Assembly (NCBI GenBank): GCA_028278225.1
Contig: JANQEU010000075.1
Location: 248,001-312,000 of the forward strand
Origin: Cyclobacteriaceae bacterium
GTDB taxonomy: Bacteria; Bacteroidota; Bacteroidia; Cytophagales; Cyclobacteriaceae
DNA length: 64,000 bases
Direction of reading: 5' to 3'
Under the pieces are notes generated by a model. It worked only from the letters and a program-made list of their open reading frames with translations, was not told where the DNA came from and searched no databases. The position numbers and the translations under genes were made by a program. Below, piece after piece: positions 25,932 to 35,115 of the stretch (within the stretch, counting starts at the first letter, position 1; every line of letters begins with the position of its first letter).

Positions 25932-26152
25932 TTAAGTCTTTCGTCTACCCAAATTTCTTGAATATCCTGCAAATGTATTTTCATACGGTGGGACATGGAA
26001 TTCCTGACTTTAAAAAAACTGTCCTTGATGCTTTCAATTTTTACCAAATGCACTTTCCCATCTTTAAGTACAAAAGAGTATTCCTGTTTGGGGTGTCGTT
26101 TGTGATATCCGGGCAGACTGGATGTAGAAATTCGCTTTTGGATCTTAGACAT
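25928..26152 (-). CDS. Small conserved-context protein of unknown function
   Basis: 74 basic residues, no signal peptide or membrane segment. It begins SKIQKRISTSSLPGYHKRHP and then shows a short beta pattern (EYSFVLKDGKVHLVKIESIKD, FFKVRNSMSHRMKIHLQDIQ, EIWVDERLK). It lies between porD and recN, two bases after the porD stop and overlapping recN by four bases, so it is translated as part of the operon. I do not recognise a family; the many Lys, Arg and His suggest nucleic-acid or ribosome contact. Confidence 0.65.
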   Translation of the reverse strand: MSKIQKRISTSSLPGYHKRHPKQEYSFVLKDGKVHLVKIESIKDSFFKVRNSMSHRMKIHLQDIQEIWVDERLK

Positions 26153-26154
26153 TA

Positions 26155-27057
26155 TTATTTGATCATGTCCTGGAATGCATCCCGTTTCGTTGGATCGATG
26201 TTGACCAGAAGGTTATACGCGTTCCTTCTGACGGCAGGATCTCCTTCGGAGAAAATTTGAGCCAATTCGTTTGTTTTGGCATCCATAAAGCTGATGGTCA
26301 GTATTGATCTTGGCCTGGCCTGGTTTACATTCAATACTTTTTTGAGCCCGTCGAAGATGTTCTTTCTCGCTTCATCCGGATTAACCTGGAAGATATCCAA
26401 ACCCTGCAGATGATATTCATAAAGTGCTTCTCTGATTGGCGCCATCTGACTGTTGAGTACATTTTCTGATAGCCAGTACCGGTTCCGGATACTGTTGAAT
26501 TGTTCCCAACCGGGATAGCCGGTTTGCTGGGCATTGGTCACAACACGGCCAGCCTTTTGAAAATAGGGATCACCACCCAGCTCACTAAAAGTGTCATAGT
26601 CAAACCCAAGTATCACATAGGCATAGTAGGCCAGAAGTGAAGTAATATTGTTTATGAACGAATTGTCATTGTATTGAAGGGGTTGTGAGGCTACGTATTC
26701 GAAAACCCAATCACGATCGGCAAAGTTGAAAACGATGCTTTCATAACTGGTATTATGGACCGGTCTGGAGGATAGTATCTGAACTGAGGCAGCAAATTTC
26801 CCTATACCGGGATCACTGGCTTCGGGATCCAGTGTTAAGATCAGATTGCAATTAATTCGTTCATGGGTACGAAATTCATCTTCCGTCCATTTGGTGTTAT
26901 TCATAAAATCCGAAAATGCCGTTTCCATTTCCTGGAAAATAGACCTTTCAGTGATCTGAATACGATCCGCATTCACAATCACCCTGCAATTTAATTCCTG
27001 GGATCTTGTGGTATAAATGCAAAGGAAAAGAGCTATGTACAGGCAGAAATTACGCAT
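26155..27057 (-). CDS. porD: Type IX secretion system protein PorD (DUF4835)
   Basis: 300 residues with a signal peptide (MRNFCLYIALFLCIYTTRSQ) followed by the DUF4835 body: ELNCRVIVNADRIQ, INCNLILTLDPEASD, VQILSSRPVHNTSYES, LAYYAYVILGFDYDTFSELGGDPYF, WEQFNSIRNRYWLSENVLN. DUF4835 is the PorD family, needed for or linked to type IX secretion in Bacteroidota such as Porphyromonas. This position between coaBC and recN is usual for the gene. It overlaps coaBC by eight bases. Confidence 0.9.
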   Translation of the reverse strand: MRNFCLYIALFLCIYTTRSQELNCRVIVNADRIQITERSIFQEMETAFSDFMNNTKWTEDEFRTHERINCNLILTLDPEASDPGIGKFAASVQILSSRPVHNTSYESIVFNFADRDWVFEYVASQPLQYNDNSFINNITSLLAYYAYVILGFDYDTFSELGGDPYFQKAGRVVTNAQQTGYPGWEQFNSIRNRYWLSENVLNSQMAPIREALYEYHLQGLDIFQVNPDEARKNIFDGLKKVLNVNQARPRSILTISFMDAKTNELAQIFSEGDPAVRRNAYNLLVNIDPTKRDAFQDMIK

Positions 27058-28252
27058 TTAACTTCTTGATAAGCAGATCTACAATATCTTTTGCGACTTC
27101 CCTCTTATCTTTTAACTCAAAAGGATACTGATTATTACTACTATCAAAAATAGTGATCTTATTGGTGTCATGGGCAAATCCAGCATTTTCGTCCTTCAAA
27201 GAGTTAAGAACGATCATGTCAAAATTCTTTCTGTTCATTTTGCTGATAGCGTTTGCCGTTTCGTTCTCCGTCTCCAGTGCAAATCCGATGTTAATTTGCC
27301 CGCTGCTTTTCAGTTTTCCCAATTCAAAGGCGATATCGGGATTTTCTACCAGGTCAATGGAAACTGGTTTGCCATTTCGCTTGTGTTTTTCTTTTGCTGC
27401 GGATTTTGGCCTGTAATCTGAAACAGCCGCCGAGAAAAAGGCGATGTCTGTTTTTTTGTACTGGTTCTTTGCCGCCGCAAACATTTCATCGGCACTGCTA
27501 ACTCTGGTGATCTCTATATTTGAATGTTGGGGCAGTTCATTTACAGGTCCCGAAATGAAGTGCACCTGGGCTCCAAGACCAGCACATACTTCCGCCAATG
27601 CCTTTCCCATCTTACCTGACGAGTGATTGCCAATAAAACGTACCGGATCAATTAACTCGTGCGTTGGCCCGGAGGTGATCATCACGCTCTTACCCTTCAG
27701 GGATGCTTCGGACATAAACGAGTTTTCAAGTATTGCTACAAGTTCTTCCGGTTCCGCCATTCTTCCGGCTCCATCCAGACCACTGGCCAGTTCACCTTCT
27801 TTTGCATCAATTACGAAGTTCCCGTTTTTTTTCAGTTGCTCAAGATTTCCCTGAGTAGCCGGGTGCCGGTACATATCGAGGTCCATGGCAGGAGAGACAA
27901 AGACAGGACACCTGGCTGAGAGATAAGTCGCGAGAAGCAAATTATCACAAATACCCATGCTCATTTTGGCAATTGTATTGGCGCTTGCCGGAGCAACTAC
28001 CATGGCATCGGCCCATAAGCCAAGTTCAACGTGGCTGGTCCATTTACCCGAACTTCTGTCAAAAAAGTCGACATAGACGGGTTTTTTTGAAAGGGTGGAA
28101 AGTGTGAGAGGAGTGATGAAATCAGTGGCGCTTTTGGTCATTATGACCTTGACGTCGGCCTGAGCCTTCACCAAAAGACGAACAAAAAAAGCGGTCTTAT
28201 AGGCAGCAATTGACCCACAGACCGCTAACAATATTTTTTTTCCTGCCAACAT
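27050..28252 (-). CDS. coaBC: Bifunctional phosphopantothenoylcysteine decarboxylase / phosphopantothenate-cysteine ligase
   Basis: 400 residues. The N-terminal flavin domain (1-175, CoaC) has AVCGSIAAYKTAFFVR, His74 in WTSHVELG and VVAPASANTIAKM. The ligase domain (CoaB, about 185-395) has VMITSGPTHELIDPVRFIGNHSSGKMG and AAVSDYRP. In E. coli the decarboxylase uses Asn of PAMNxxMW and Cys of ACG; here these read PAMDLDMY (121-128) and LASG (155-158). This looks like the Bacteroidota form. The enzyme makes 4'-phosphopantetheine for coenzyme A. Confidence 0.95.
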   Translation of the reverse strand: MLAGKKILLAVCGSIAAYKTAFFVRLLVKAQADVKVIMTKSATDFITPLTLSTLSKKPVYVDFFDRSSGKWTSHVELGLWADAMVVAPASANTIAKMSMGICDNLLLATYLSARCPVFVSPAMDLDMYRHPATQGNLEQLKKNGNFVIDAKEGELASGLDGAGRMAEPEELVAILENSFMSEASLKGKSVMITSGPTHELIDPVRFIGNHSSGKMGKALAEVCAGLGAQVHFISGPVNELPQHSNIEITRVSSADEMFAAAKNQYKKTDIAFFSAAVSDYRPKSAAKEKHKRNGKPVSIDLVENPDIAFELGKLKSSGQINIGFALETENETANAISKMNRKNFDMIVLNSLKDENAGFAHDTNKITIFDSSNNQYPFELKDKREVAKDIVDLLIKKLNA

Positions 28253-28266
28253 GGGCGGATCAAATT

Positions 28267-28590
28267 TTACTCTACTTCATCTTCGACTTCTTCATCCTGA
28301 GGTCTAAACATGATCTCGTCATTCAGGAATTCTTCCGTAGCCGTGGTACTTGGTTTGGGCATTCTCTCGTAGAACTTGGAAATCTCGATCTGTTCTCTAT
28401 TCTCAAATATCTCCTCCAGATTATCCACTGACGATGCAAATTCTGCCAGTTTACCATTCAATTCCTCTTTTTGAGTAGAGGAAATTTGACGCGCTCTCTT
28501 GCCAATTACTACGATCGATTCGTAAATGTTAGTAGTCGGTTCCGATATCTTGTTGTTGTCCCTTGTAACTAAAGATGAGTTAATTGCCAT
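28267..28590 (-). CDS. rpoZ: RNA polymerase omega-like subunit (Bacteroidota RpoZ family)
   Basis: 107 residues. NIYESIVVIGKRARQISSTQKEELNGKLAEF is the omega-type helix that packs on beta-prime (normally a longer R-A-R-Q-I motif). The tail is acidic (PQDEEVEDEVE). Bacteroidota omega proteins are divergent and are encoded between bamD and coaBC, exactly as here. Three bases separate it from the bamD stop. Confidence 0.85.
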   Translation of the reverse strand: MAINSSLVTRDNNKISEPTTNIYESIVVIGKRARQISSTQKEELNGKLAEFASSVDNLEEIFENREQIEISKFYERMPKPSTTATEEFLNDEIMFRPQDEEVEDEVE

Positions 28591-28593
28591 TCT

Positions 28594-29412
28594 TTACAAA
28601 TTATTTTGATCCGCAAATTTACGTAATTCTTCAATGGAATCAGCATAAATTCTTTCAGCTTCCTTTAAATACTCACTGTTTGGGTATTTATCCACAAATT
28701 TCTCATAATAGTCGACTGCCTCGTTAAACCGCTCCTTCTGTTTGGAGGGAATGCTCACTAATGCAAGTTCATAAGCCGATCTTATTGACAAATAAGATAT
28801 CTCTTCCTGAAATTTTGAATCGGGGTAGTCTACTTTAAAGTTGTCGAGCGCTACGATTGCTGCTTTATAACTTTCGATCTTATAATACAGTTTGGCATTC
28901 TCGTAGGCCTTCCTCTCCAGTTTGACCTGAAGCTCATCTATGATGTCATCAGCTTGCAGGGCATATTCGGAATAAGGATACTTGTCTATAAAAGACTGCA
29001 TTGCTGTGATAGCCTCGTAGGTTGACGTTTGATCCAACCGGTATTCAGGAGACTGCTTGTACAGTGAATACGCGTGCTGGTATGAAGCTTCCATGGCATA
29101 TTCACTTCTTGAGTAGACATCTACAAAAGTTTTGAAATAATGCGCTGCTAAAATGAACTGTTTCTGATGAAAATGAGAGTAGGCATAATAGAAATTGGCC
29201 AGCTCGGCCTCTTCCGTACCCCGGATTATCGGAAGTATCTCTTCAAAAAGAATGCTGGCCCTGTAATAATCTTCTTCTTCGTAATATGCCAGCGCCGCTT
29301 CGTATTTCACTCTCCAATCGGCACTCTTCCTAAGTTTTTGAAATTTTGAGCATCCCGAAATCACAAAGATCAACACAAAAATCCAGTAGCTACCTGTTCG
29401 CCTAAACTCCAT
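28594..29412 (-). CDS. bamD: Outer membrane assembly lipoprotein BamD
   Basis: 272 residues with a lipoprotein signal (WIFVLIFVISGCSKF, Cys at about 21). The rest is TPR-like helices typical of BamD: YYRASILFEEILPIIRGTE, ANFYYAYSHFHQKQFILAAHYF, FIDKYPYSEYALQADDIIDEL and YYEKFVDKYPNSEYLKEAER. BamD works with BamA to insert beta-barrel proteins in the outer membrane. It is the first gene of the rpoZ-coaBC-porD-recN operon and has a -7 box at 29430-29437. Confidence 0.94.
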   Translation of the reverse strand: MEFRRTGSYWIFVLIFVISGCSKFQKLRKSADWRVKYEAALAYYEEEDYYRASILFEEILPIIRGTEEAELANFYYAYSHFHQKQFILAAHYFKTFVDVYSRSEYAMEASYQHAYSLYKQSPEYRLDQTSTYEAITAMQSFIDKYPYSEYALQADDIIDELQVKLERKAYENAKLYYKIESYKAAIVALDNFKVDYPDSKFQEEISYLSIRSAYELALVSIPSKQKERFNEAVDYYEKFVDKYPNSEYLKEAERIYADSIEELRKFADQNNL

Positions 29413-29429
29413 TTTTTATAAATCGGTCG

Positions 29430-29437
29430 CAAACTTA
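29430..29437 (-). promoter_or_regulatory. -7 box of the bamD operon
   Basis: Minus strand TAAGTTTG, an exact TAnnTTTG match, 17 bases before the bamD ATG. No -33 TTTG at the right spacing. Confidence 0.4.
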
Positions 29438-29477
29438 ATGCACTCCTATGTTAAATAATGTGAAACACCCAAAAAGC

Positions 29478-31061
29478 TTACCCGCCTTTGCGGCTGACTT
29501 GTCTTTTACCCTTCATTTTACCCTTGGCTTTAAACGGTGGAGTTTGTCCTTCAGGTAATTCCTTTATCCTTTTGGTGAAGATATCCTCAAGGCTGGGGCG
29601 CTCGAAATCCCTGAGAAAAAACCCTCTTAGACGCTCTACATCAGGAGTAAGTTCATGTGGGGGAACGATTTTCCCCTCGGGCTGCTTGTAAACGGTAATG
29701 GTAGATATGTCGTTGTCCTCAAAAGAAATGGACATATCACTGCAGAGCAACCTGTTCATACCCATCAAAACGGAATCACCTTCTTCGAGCAAGTAAAAAA
29801 TTGTTTCACCATTGCCATCAACACTGACGGTATGCAAATCATTATCTTCAAAAAATGCGGTCATATTTCGTCCTTTCACCTGGTTATAATTGCTTAAGGT
29901 ATCCTGTGAAATCATGAACGCATTTTGCCTTAATTTCATTTTCTTTATAGCGTTTTCCGTCACTTCCATAATAATGGTATCACTGGAGATTTGTGTCTTC
30001 TTTGTCCATAGCACCGGTTCGGAATACATGTAAATAATCGAATCGTGCTGGAAGTAAACGGCGGAATCTGCAAGTCCCTGAAGATTTTTTTTGAATATTC
30101 TGATATCCGGGTAGGCTAAAATTCGCTTTTCACTTTCGATCTCGCCATCAAGTGCGATCATTGTATCAGCCGCGATATAAAATGTATCCTCCTTAAGGAT
30201 TTTTTTCATCACAGGGTCACCATAGATCTTACTGAAACCTTTTTCTTTATCGTAAAATCCCTCGTCCCCGGTAATGATTACATCTCTATCCTTAGCCAAT
30301 AGTTTTACATTGCCGTTTGCTTTATAATACCTGGCGATATCGTCAAAAAATAACTCATCCCCGTCCAGTGTGTAATCTTCCGTTTCCACCGTTCCTTTGA
30401 TGAATTCCGACTGGTCAATATAGGTTCTGAAAATTCCACCGTTTGAATGGAGAATAGTGCTGTCCTCATCAACAATTTCCGTAAAACCGTTGGTAGTAGC
30501 CACCTTAGTTTGAGTATTATATCTTAAAGTGTCGGCTTTTAGGACAAAATCAGGGGCAATTAGTACTACATTCCCCCAAAAAACAGCATAATCTTCCTGG
30601 GAGTAGAAAAATCCGGTTGTACTAGTTAGTGTATTTGTACTATCAAACAATCGCCCTCCACCTCTGTAGGTGGCGATCTCCCGATCCAGATCGTAGTCCA
30701 GATTGTCCGTGGACAGTTCGCGTATTCCTTCTTTGTAAATAACATTATCTCTCAGGTAGGCCATCCTGCTATCACCTTCGTAGGTCAATTCCCGCGAGGT
30801 AATGACGGTTGAATCATCAGTGATCTTAATATTGCCGAAGGCATCCATTTTATTTTCCTGGCGATAATAAACTGAACTGTCGCAGTTTACCGTAGTGTTT
30901 TCCTGGGTGAAAACAACTTGTTCAACCAGTATGCGGATTGCCTTTCCATCTTTTCTAAAAAACTCCTGACGACCTTCAGCCCTGTACTTGATCTTCTTTT
31001 GCGCAGCGGATTCCAAACAACCGATTAAAATAATTACAAGCAAAAATACTTTTCGCATCAA
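29478..31061 (-). CDS. OstA/LptA-like lipopolysaccharide transport protein
   Basis: 527 residues with a signal peptide (MMRKVFLLVIILIGCLESAAQ). Repeated beta units of the OstA-like type follow, e.g. VNCDSSVYYRQENKMDAFGNI, ADTLRYNTQTKVATTNG, YTLDGDELFFDDIARYYKANG and VIITGDEGFYDKEKGFSKIYG. Such beta-jellyrolls form the periplasmic LPS bridge. The protein ends in a Lys/Gly-rich tail (KAKGKMKGKRQVSRKGG). It is much longer than E. coli LptA (about 185 residues) and lacks the LptD barrel. It lies 65 bases upstream of bamD in the same direction and diverges from tilS. Confidence 0.85.
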   Translation of the reverse strand: MMRKVFLLVIILIGCLESAAQKKIKYRAEGRQEFFRKDGKAIRILVEQVVFTQENTTVNCDSSVYYRQENKMDAFGNIKITDDSTVITSRELTYEGDSRMAYLRDNVIYKEGIRELSTDNLDYDLDREIATYRGGGRLFDSTNTLTSTTGFFYSQEDYAVFWGNVVLIAPDFVLKADTLRYNTQTKVATTNGFTEIVDEDSTILHSNGGIFRTYIDQSEFIKGTVETEDYTLDGDELFFDDIARYYKANGNVKLLAKDRDVIITGDEGFYDKEKGFSKIYGDPVMKKILKEDTFYIAADTMIALDGEIESEKRILAYPDIRIFKKNLQGLADSAVYFQHDSIIYMYSEPVLWTKKTQISSDTIIMEVTENAIKKMKLRQNAFMISQDTLSNYNQVKGRNMTAFFEDNDLHTVSVDGNGETIFYLLEEGDSVLMGMNRLLCSDMSISFEDNDISTITVYKQPEGKIVPPHELTPDVERLRGFFLRDFERPSLEDIFTKRIKELPEGQTPPFKAKGKMKGKRQVSRKGG

Positions 31062-31079
31062 CTTCCGCTAATTTGGCCA

Positions 31080-31087
31080 CAAAACTA
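31080..31087 (-). promoter_or_regulatory. -7 box of the OstA-like gene
   Basis: Minus strand TAGTTTTG, an exact TAnnTTTG match, 18 bases before the start at 31061. Confidence 0.4.
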
Positions 31088-31121
31088 ACATTTTAAACGA
31101 CAGGTTTTCCATTTCAGATAC

Positions 31122-32456
31122 ATGTTAAGGGCACTTGACCAGCACATTAAAAAGGAAAAACTATTTGACGCCACCGATCAACTACTTGTAGGTGTCAGTG
31201 GAGGTATCGATTCCATTGTGCTCTGTCATTTACTTTCAGGGCTCAGTTACAAGTTCACCATTGCGCATATGAACTTCCAGTTGAGGGGAAATAACTCGGT
31301 GGAGGATGAAAAATTTACAAGAAATTTTGCCAGGAATCTTCAGGTACCGTTTTGGACAAAACGTGTTGAAACAGTGAAGTATGCACGTGAGAATGGTATT
31401 TCTATTCAAATGGCGGCGAGAACCTTGAGATACGGATGGTTTGAAGAATTGACGAATGAATTGAAATTGGATTACGTCATCACTGCGCATCATGCTGATG
31501 ATAACCTGGAAACAGCACTGCTTAATCTCACAAAAGGAACAGGAATCCATGGGTTGCGGGGTATTCCATCGAAGGTCAAAAACATTGTCAGGCCTCTTCT
31601 CCCTTTCACTAAATCTGAGATTGAAGAGTATGCCATGAGAAATAAATTGATATGGAGAGAAGACCAGTCGAATCAGGATAACAAATACCAGCGGAATAAA
31701 CTCCGGAATGAAGTAATCCCTGAAATGAAGGAGATTAATCCCGATCTTAGCAAAAACTTCATCCTGTCTCAAAGAAGATTTGCAGGACTGGCAGAGTTAC
31801 TGGACAAGGAAGCAACACGTATAGAATCCCATCATATCAGGAAAGATGGCGAGCGGTGGATCCTTGATTTGGAGTGGTTGTCGAATCCGGTCATTGACCT
31901 GGTGGTGTTGCATGAAATTCTTAAAAAATTTGGCTTTGGATTTAAGGAAACCATTCAGGTGTTTGAAGGTTTGGAGGAACAACCGGGAAAAGAGTTTCTA
32001 AATGGAGGTTTCCGGGTCGTTATCGACCGTGGAAGGATACTGATCACCAAAAAAAGTAATGTCGAAATCCCTTCGCAATTAATCGATATCAATGATACGG
32101 AACTTCAGACAGTTGCGGGGAATCTGAAAATGAGAATTGAAAATGCTTTAGAAGTTCAGATCGTAGGTTCGGCCACTGTTGCATACCTTGACTTTAATAC
32201 ACTATCTTTTCCTTTGACGATCAGAAAATGGAAGAAAGGCGATCACTTCTATCCGCTGGGCATGGACCATCGCAAGAAGCTCAGTGATTTTTTTATAGAC
32301 AACAAAATTGACAGGATAGAAAAAGACAAAATACATGTAGTAGAAACTGGCGGGGAGGTTTGTTGGATAGTGGGACATCGCATTGATGAAAGATTTAAAG
32401 TGCGTACCTCGACGCAAAAAGTCTTCATAATTGACTGCCATCAGGAAACAAAATGA
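31122..32456 (+). CDS. tilS: tRNA(Ile)-lysidine synthase
   Basis: 444 residues. The N-terminal PP-loop LLVGVSGGIDSIVLCHLLS binds ATP; AHMNFQLRG, AHHADDNLETALLNLTKGTGIHGLRGI and RPLLPFTKSEIEEYA are TilS-specific. A C-terminal TilS domain (about 360-440) has IRKWKKGDHFYPLGMDHRKKLSDFFIDNKI. The enzyme turns C34 of tRNA-Ile(CAU) into lysidine, so AUA codons are read. mdh follows in the same direction. Confidence 0.95.
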   Translation: MLRALDQHIKKEKLFDATDQLLVGVSGGIDSIVLCHLLSGLSYKFTIAHMNFQLRGNNSVEDEKFTRNFARNLQVPFWTKRVETVKYARENGISIQMAARTLRYGWFEELTNELKLDYVITAHHADDNLETALLNLTKGTGIHGLRGIPSKVKNIVRPLLPFTKSEIEEYAMRNKLIWREDQSNQDNKYQRNKLRNEVIPEMKEINPDLSKNFILSQRRFAGLAELLDKEATRIESHHIRKDGERWILDLEWLSNPVIDLVVLHEILKKFGFGFKETIQVFEGLEEQPGKEFLNGGFRVVIDRGRILITKKSNVEIPSQLIDINDTELQTVAGNLKMRIENALEVQIVGSATVAYLDFNTLSFPLTIRKWKKGDHFYPLGMDHRKKLSDFFIDNKIDRIEKDKIHVVETGGEVCWIVGHRIDERFKVRTSTQKVFIIDCHQETK

Positions 32457-32475
32457 TGGTATTGGGAAATACTTC

Positions 32476-32506
32476 TTTTCTAATCCGTGCGGTAATTGTA
32501 GTTTTG
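32476..32506 (+). promoter_or_regulatory. Promoter of mdh
   Basis: TTTT (32476-32479, three of four bases of the -33 TTTG), 19-base spacer, then TAGTTTTG (32499-32506), an exact -7 box. It gives a leader of about 30 bases to the ATG at 32545. Confidence 0.5.
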
Positions 32507-32544
32507 ATAAAATTATTTCTTGAACTTTTAAACCTATCAATAAG

Positions 32545-33483
32545 ATGAAAGTAACCGTAGTAGGAGCAGGAGCTGTTGGAGCTACTTGCGCCGAAAATAT
32601 CGCCAGAAAACAATTGGCTGAGGAACTTGTGTTGTTAGACATAGTTGAGGGTTTTGCGGAAGGCAAGGCAATGGATATGAACCAATGTGCCACCCTTAAC
32701 GGTTTTGATACCAAAATCACCGGCTCAACCAATGATTACTCTAAAACAGCCGGAAGTTCTGTTGCCGTCATAACCTCCGGGATACCCAGAAAACCGGGGA
32801 TGACCAGGGAGGAGCTGATAGGTACCAATGCCGGAATTGTTAAGACCGTAACTGAGAACCTTCTAAAACATTCTCCGGATGTGATACTTGTAGTTGTCAG
32901 CAATCCTATGGATACAATGACGTATTTGTCTGTTAAATCCAGTGGATTACCCAAGGAGCGCGTGATCGGAATGGGTGGAATCCTTGATAGCAGCAGGTTC
33001 AAATACAGATTGAGCGAGGCAATCGGATGTTCACCAAACGACCTTCAGGGAGTTGTGATCGGCGGTCATGGAGACACCACCATGATCCCATTGATCGGGC
33101 ATGCAACATACAATAGCACTCCGGTGACAAATTTCCTTTCGGAGGAGCAACAGGAGTCTGTCGTAAAGGAAACCATGGTGGGAGGTGCGACCCTCACGAA
33201 GCTGCTGGGCACATCGGCGTGGTATGCACCAGGCGCTGCCGGTGCCTACCTGGTCGAGAGTATTGTCAGAGATCAAAAGAAGCTTTTCCCTTGTTGTGTC
33301 TACCTGGATGGTGAGTATGGACAATCCGACATATGTATCGGTGTGCCTGTTGTGGTTGGAAGAAACGGCTGGGAAAAAATCGTAGACTATGATCTAAGCT
33401 CAGAAGAGCAGGAAAAATTCAACGCATCCGCCGGGGCAGTCAGAAAAATGAATGCCGTTTTAGAGGAGATGAAGTTGATCTAA
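32545..33483 (+). CDS. mdh: Malate dehydrogenase
   Basis: 312 residues of the lactate-dehydrogenase-like malate dehydrogenase group. The NAD loop is GAGAVGATCAENIARK near residue 7-22; SGIPRKPGMTREELIGTNA has the substrate Arg residues, VVSNPMDTMTY the cofactor turn, and IGGHGDTTMIPLIGHA the catalytic His. It oxidises malate to oxaloacetate in the citric acid cycle. A bidirectional terminator follows. Confidence 0.96.
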   Translation: MKVTVVGAGAVGATCAENIARKQLAEELVLLDIVEGFAEGKAMDMNQCATLNGFDTKITGSTNDYSKTAGSSVAVITSGIPRKPGMTREELIGTNAGIVKTVTENLLKHSPDVILVVVSNPMDTMTYLSVKSSGLPKERVIGMGGILDSSRFKYRLSEAIGCSPNDLQGVVIGGHGDTTMIPLIGHATYNSTPVTNFLSEEQQESVVKETMVGGATLTKLLGTSAWYAPGAAGAYLVESIVRDQKKLFPCCVYLDGEYGQSDICIGVPVVVGRNGWEKIVDYDLSSEEQEKFNASAGAVRKMNAVLEEMKLI

Positions 33484-33490
33484 GATCTGT

Positions 33491-33522
33491 TAATAAAAAA
33501 TTCCGGGGAAGCCCCGGAATTT
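33491..33522. terminator. Bidirectional intrinsic terminator
   Basis: Perfect 11-bp stem AAATTCCGGGG (33498-33508) / CCCCGGAATTT (33512-33522) with a 3-base loop. It sits between mdh (+) and the convergent MFS gene (-). On the minus strand a run of T (A run 33495-33500) follows, so it terminates both. Confidence 0.92.
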
Positions 33523-33565
33523 GAATCTCTTAATGAGCCTTTAGGCCAGAGCTGATTTTCAGGCA

Positions 33566-34906
33566 TTACTCGTTTCCGGAATCCAGCGAAACCGCCTTCT
33601 TATTTCTGTAAGAAAGATATAAGAAGAAGAATCCGGCAATCAGGATTGCAGGCAATATTCCCAGGCTTTGCATTGCGACCTGTGTCCCCTGGGTATCCAG
33701 AACTTTGCCCATCAATGGTAAAAACATGGACACGCTGACCATACCAGCGCCTCCCATTACGGATAACCCGAGCGCACCGCTCTCGGGAATGTATTCCGCA
33801 ACAAACCCCAGCATTGTTGGCCAGAAATAGCAAATTCCTATCGCAAACACGATTGCCGCAAGCATTGTCATGAATGGACCGCTGGCTATGCTCATCCAGT
33901 ACAACCCAATGGTAGAAAATACTGCTGAAAGTAAAAGCACGCCGGATGGATTGAAACGATGAACCAACCCGCCGGCAAAGAATCGTCCTACCGCCATCAA
34001 TCCGGTTATTACCACCAATATCAGCATGGGATTGATCCCGGCATCACCCAGGAGCGCATTTATCCACTGGGTAGTCACAAGTTCAGTAGCTGCAGTCAGA
34101 AGCATGAAGAAAAACATGATCGGAAAGATCACGCTTATCTTTTTTATGAAACTGCCTTCTATCAGTGCCGATATAAACAGGATGCCGATTGCCGCAAGGT
34201 ACATCCAGGATTCACCTAACTGGAAAAAGTTGTTGGCGATTGAAAACATAAAAACTGTGGCAATGAGCAGAACTACAGGGGCCCCCGTAGCATGGATCAT
34301 CTGTTTGTAGGAGACACCGCTTGCCGCTCTTTCCGTTTCAGGAATAGCCTGCCCGAAGAATAAGTATCCGTAGATAGCCAGCGGGATGAAAAGAATTCCA
34401 ACATACAGTTGCCAGCTCAACCCCATGGTATCCATCATAAGCCAGGCCAGCAAACCTCCTATGACAATACCACCAGGGAACCAGACATGGAACCTGTTCA
34501 GCATTTTGGTCTTCTCATTTGGGTAAACCGTAGCAATCAGGGGATTAAGGGCCGCTTCTACACACCCGTTTCCAAACCCAATAAATACGTTAGCAAGGAA
34601 TAAAATCTCTTTAGTCGTTGCCATGAGTAATGAGATCGTTCCAATCAGATGTAGAAAAAAAGCTGCTCTTACAATGTTCTTGGTTTTGACTATATCTATG
34701 ATCAATCCGCCGATCACCATGGCCCCGGTGAATCCCCAGAAGGCAGGTGAAAAGGCCCATCCTACTTCTTCTTTAGTCAATCCGTATCCTTCGACACTTC
34801 CGAATACTCCCTCTATTTTGGCTCTCATTGCGAAAGTGAGTGAAGTAACTAACAAAGCCAGGCAACTGGCAACAAACAATCTTGATTTATTATAATCTGA
34901 ACTCAT
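33566..34906 (-). CDS. Major facilitator superfamily transporter
   Basis: 446 residues with about 12 membrane segments. The first loop GYGLTKEEVGWAFSPAFWGF and the helix NVFIGFGNGCVEAALNPLIATVYPNEKTKMLNRFHVWFPGG match sugar- or oligosaccharide-type MFS permeases of Bacteroidota. It diverges from the Gfo/Idh genes, whose regulatory region (34907-35115) they share, and so probably imports the compound those enzymes break down. The substrate is not identifiable from sequence. Confidence 0.88.
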   Translation of the reverse strand: MSSDYNKSRLFVASCLALLVTSLTFAMRAKIEGVFGSVEGYGLTKEEVGWAFSPAFWGFTGAMVIGGLIIDIVKTKNIVRAAFFLHLIGTISLLMATTKEILFLANVFIGFGNGCVEAALNPLIATVYPNEKTKMLNRFHVWFPGGIVIGGLLAWLMMDTMGLSWQLYVGILFIPLAIYGYLFFGQAIPETERAASGVSYKQMIHATGAPVVLLIATVFMFSIANNFFQLGESWMYLAAIGILFISALIEGSFIKKISVIFPIMFFFMLLTAATELVTTQWINALLGDAGINPMLILVVITGLMAVGRFFAGGLVHRFNPSGVLLLSAVFSTIGLYWMSIASGPFMTMLAAIVFAIGICYFWPTMLGFVAEYIPESGALGLSVMGGAGMVSVSMFLPLMGKVLDTQGTQVAMQSLGILPAILIAGFFFLYLSYRNKKAVSLDSGNE

Positions 34907-35115
34907 AGTTTGGTTTGGTTTAGGATGATATTTGGATTTTCAATTAATAAAAGGAAGACGGTTATTCAAAATTTTTTACCCATTTTGTATGGATCGGCTA
35001 CTGGTTTGCACAAATCAACGTGCCGGAAATTACCAGCAAGATCAAATCATTTTTAAATTGAGTGGTTTATTAATAGTTTTCACAAGCCATACACAATTAA
35101 GACATACATAACATT

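Noticed and set aside
33484-35115. Prophage or insertion sequence genes
   Set aside because: No transposase, integrase, terminase or target duplication anywhere in the window.
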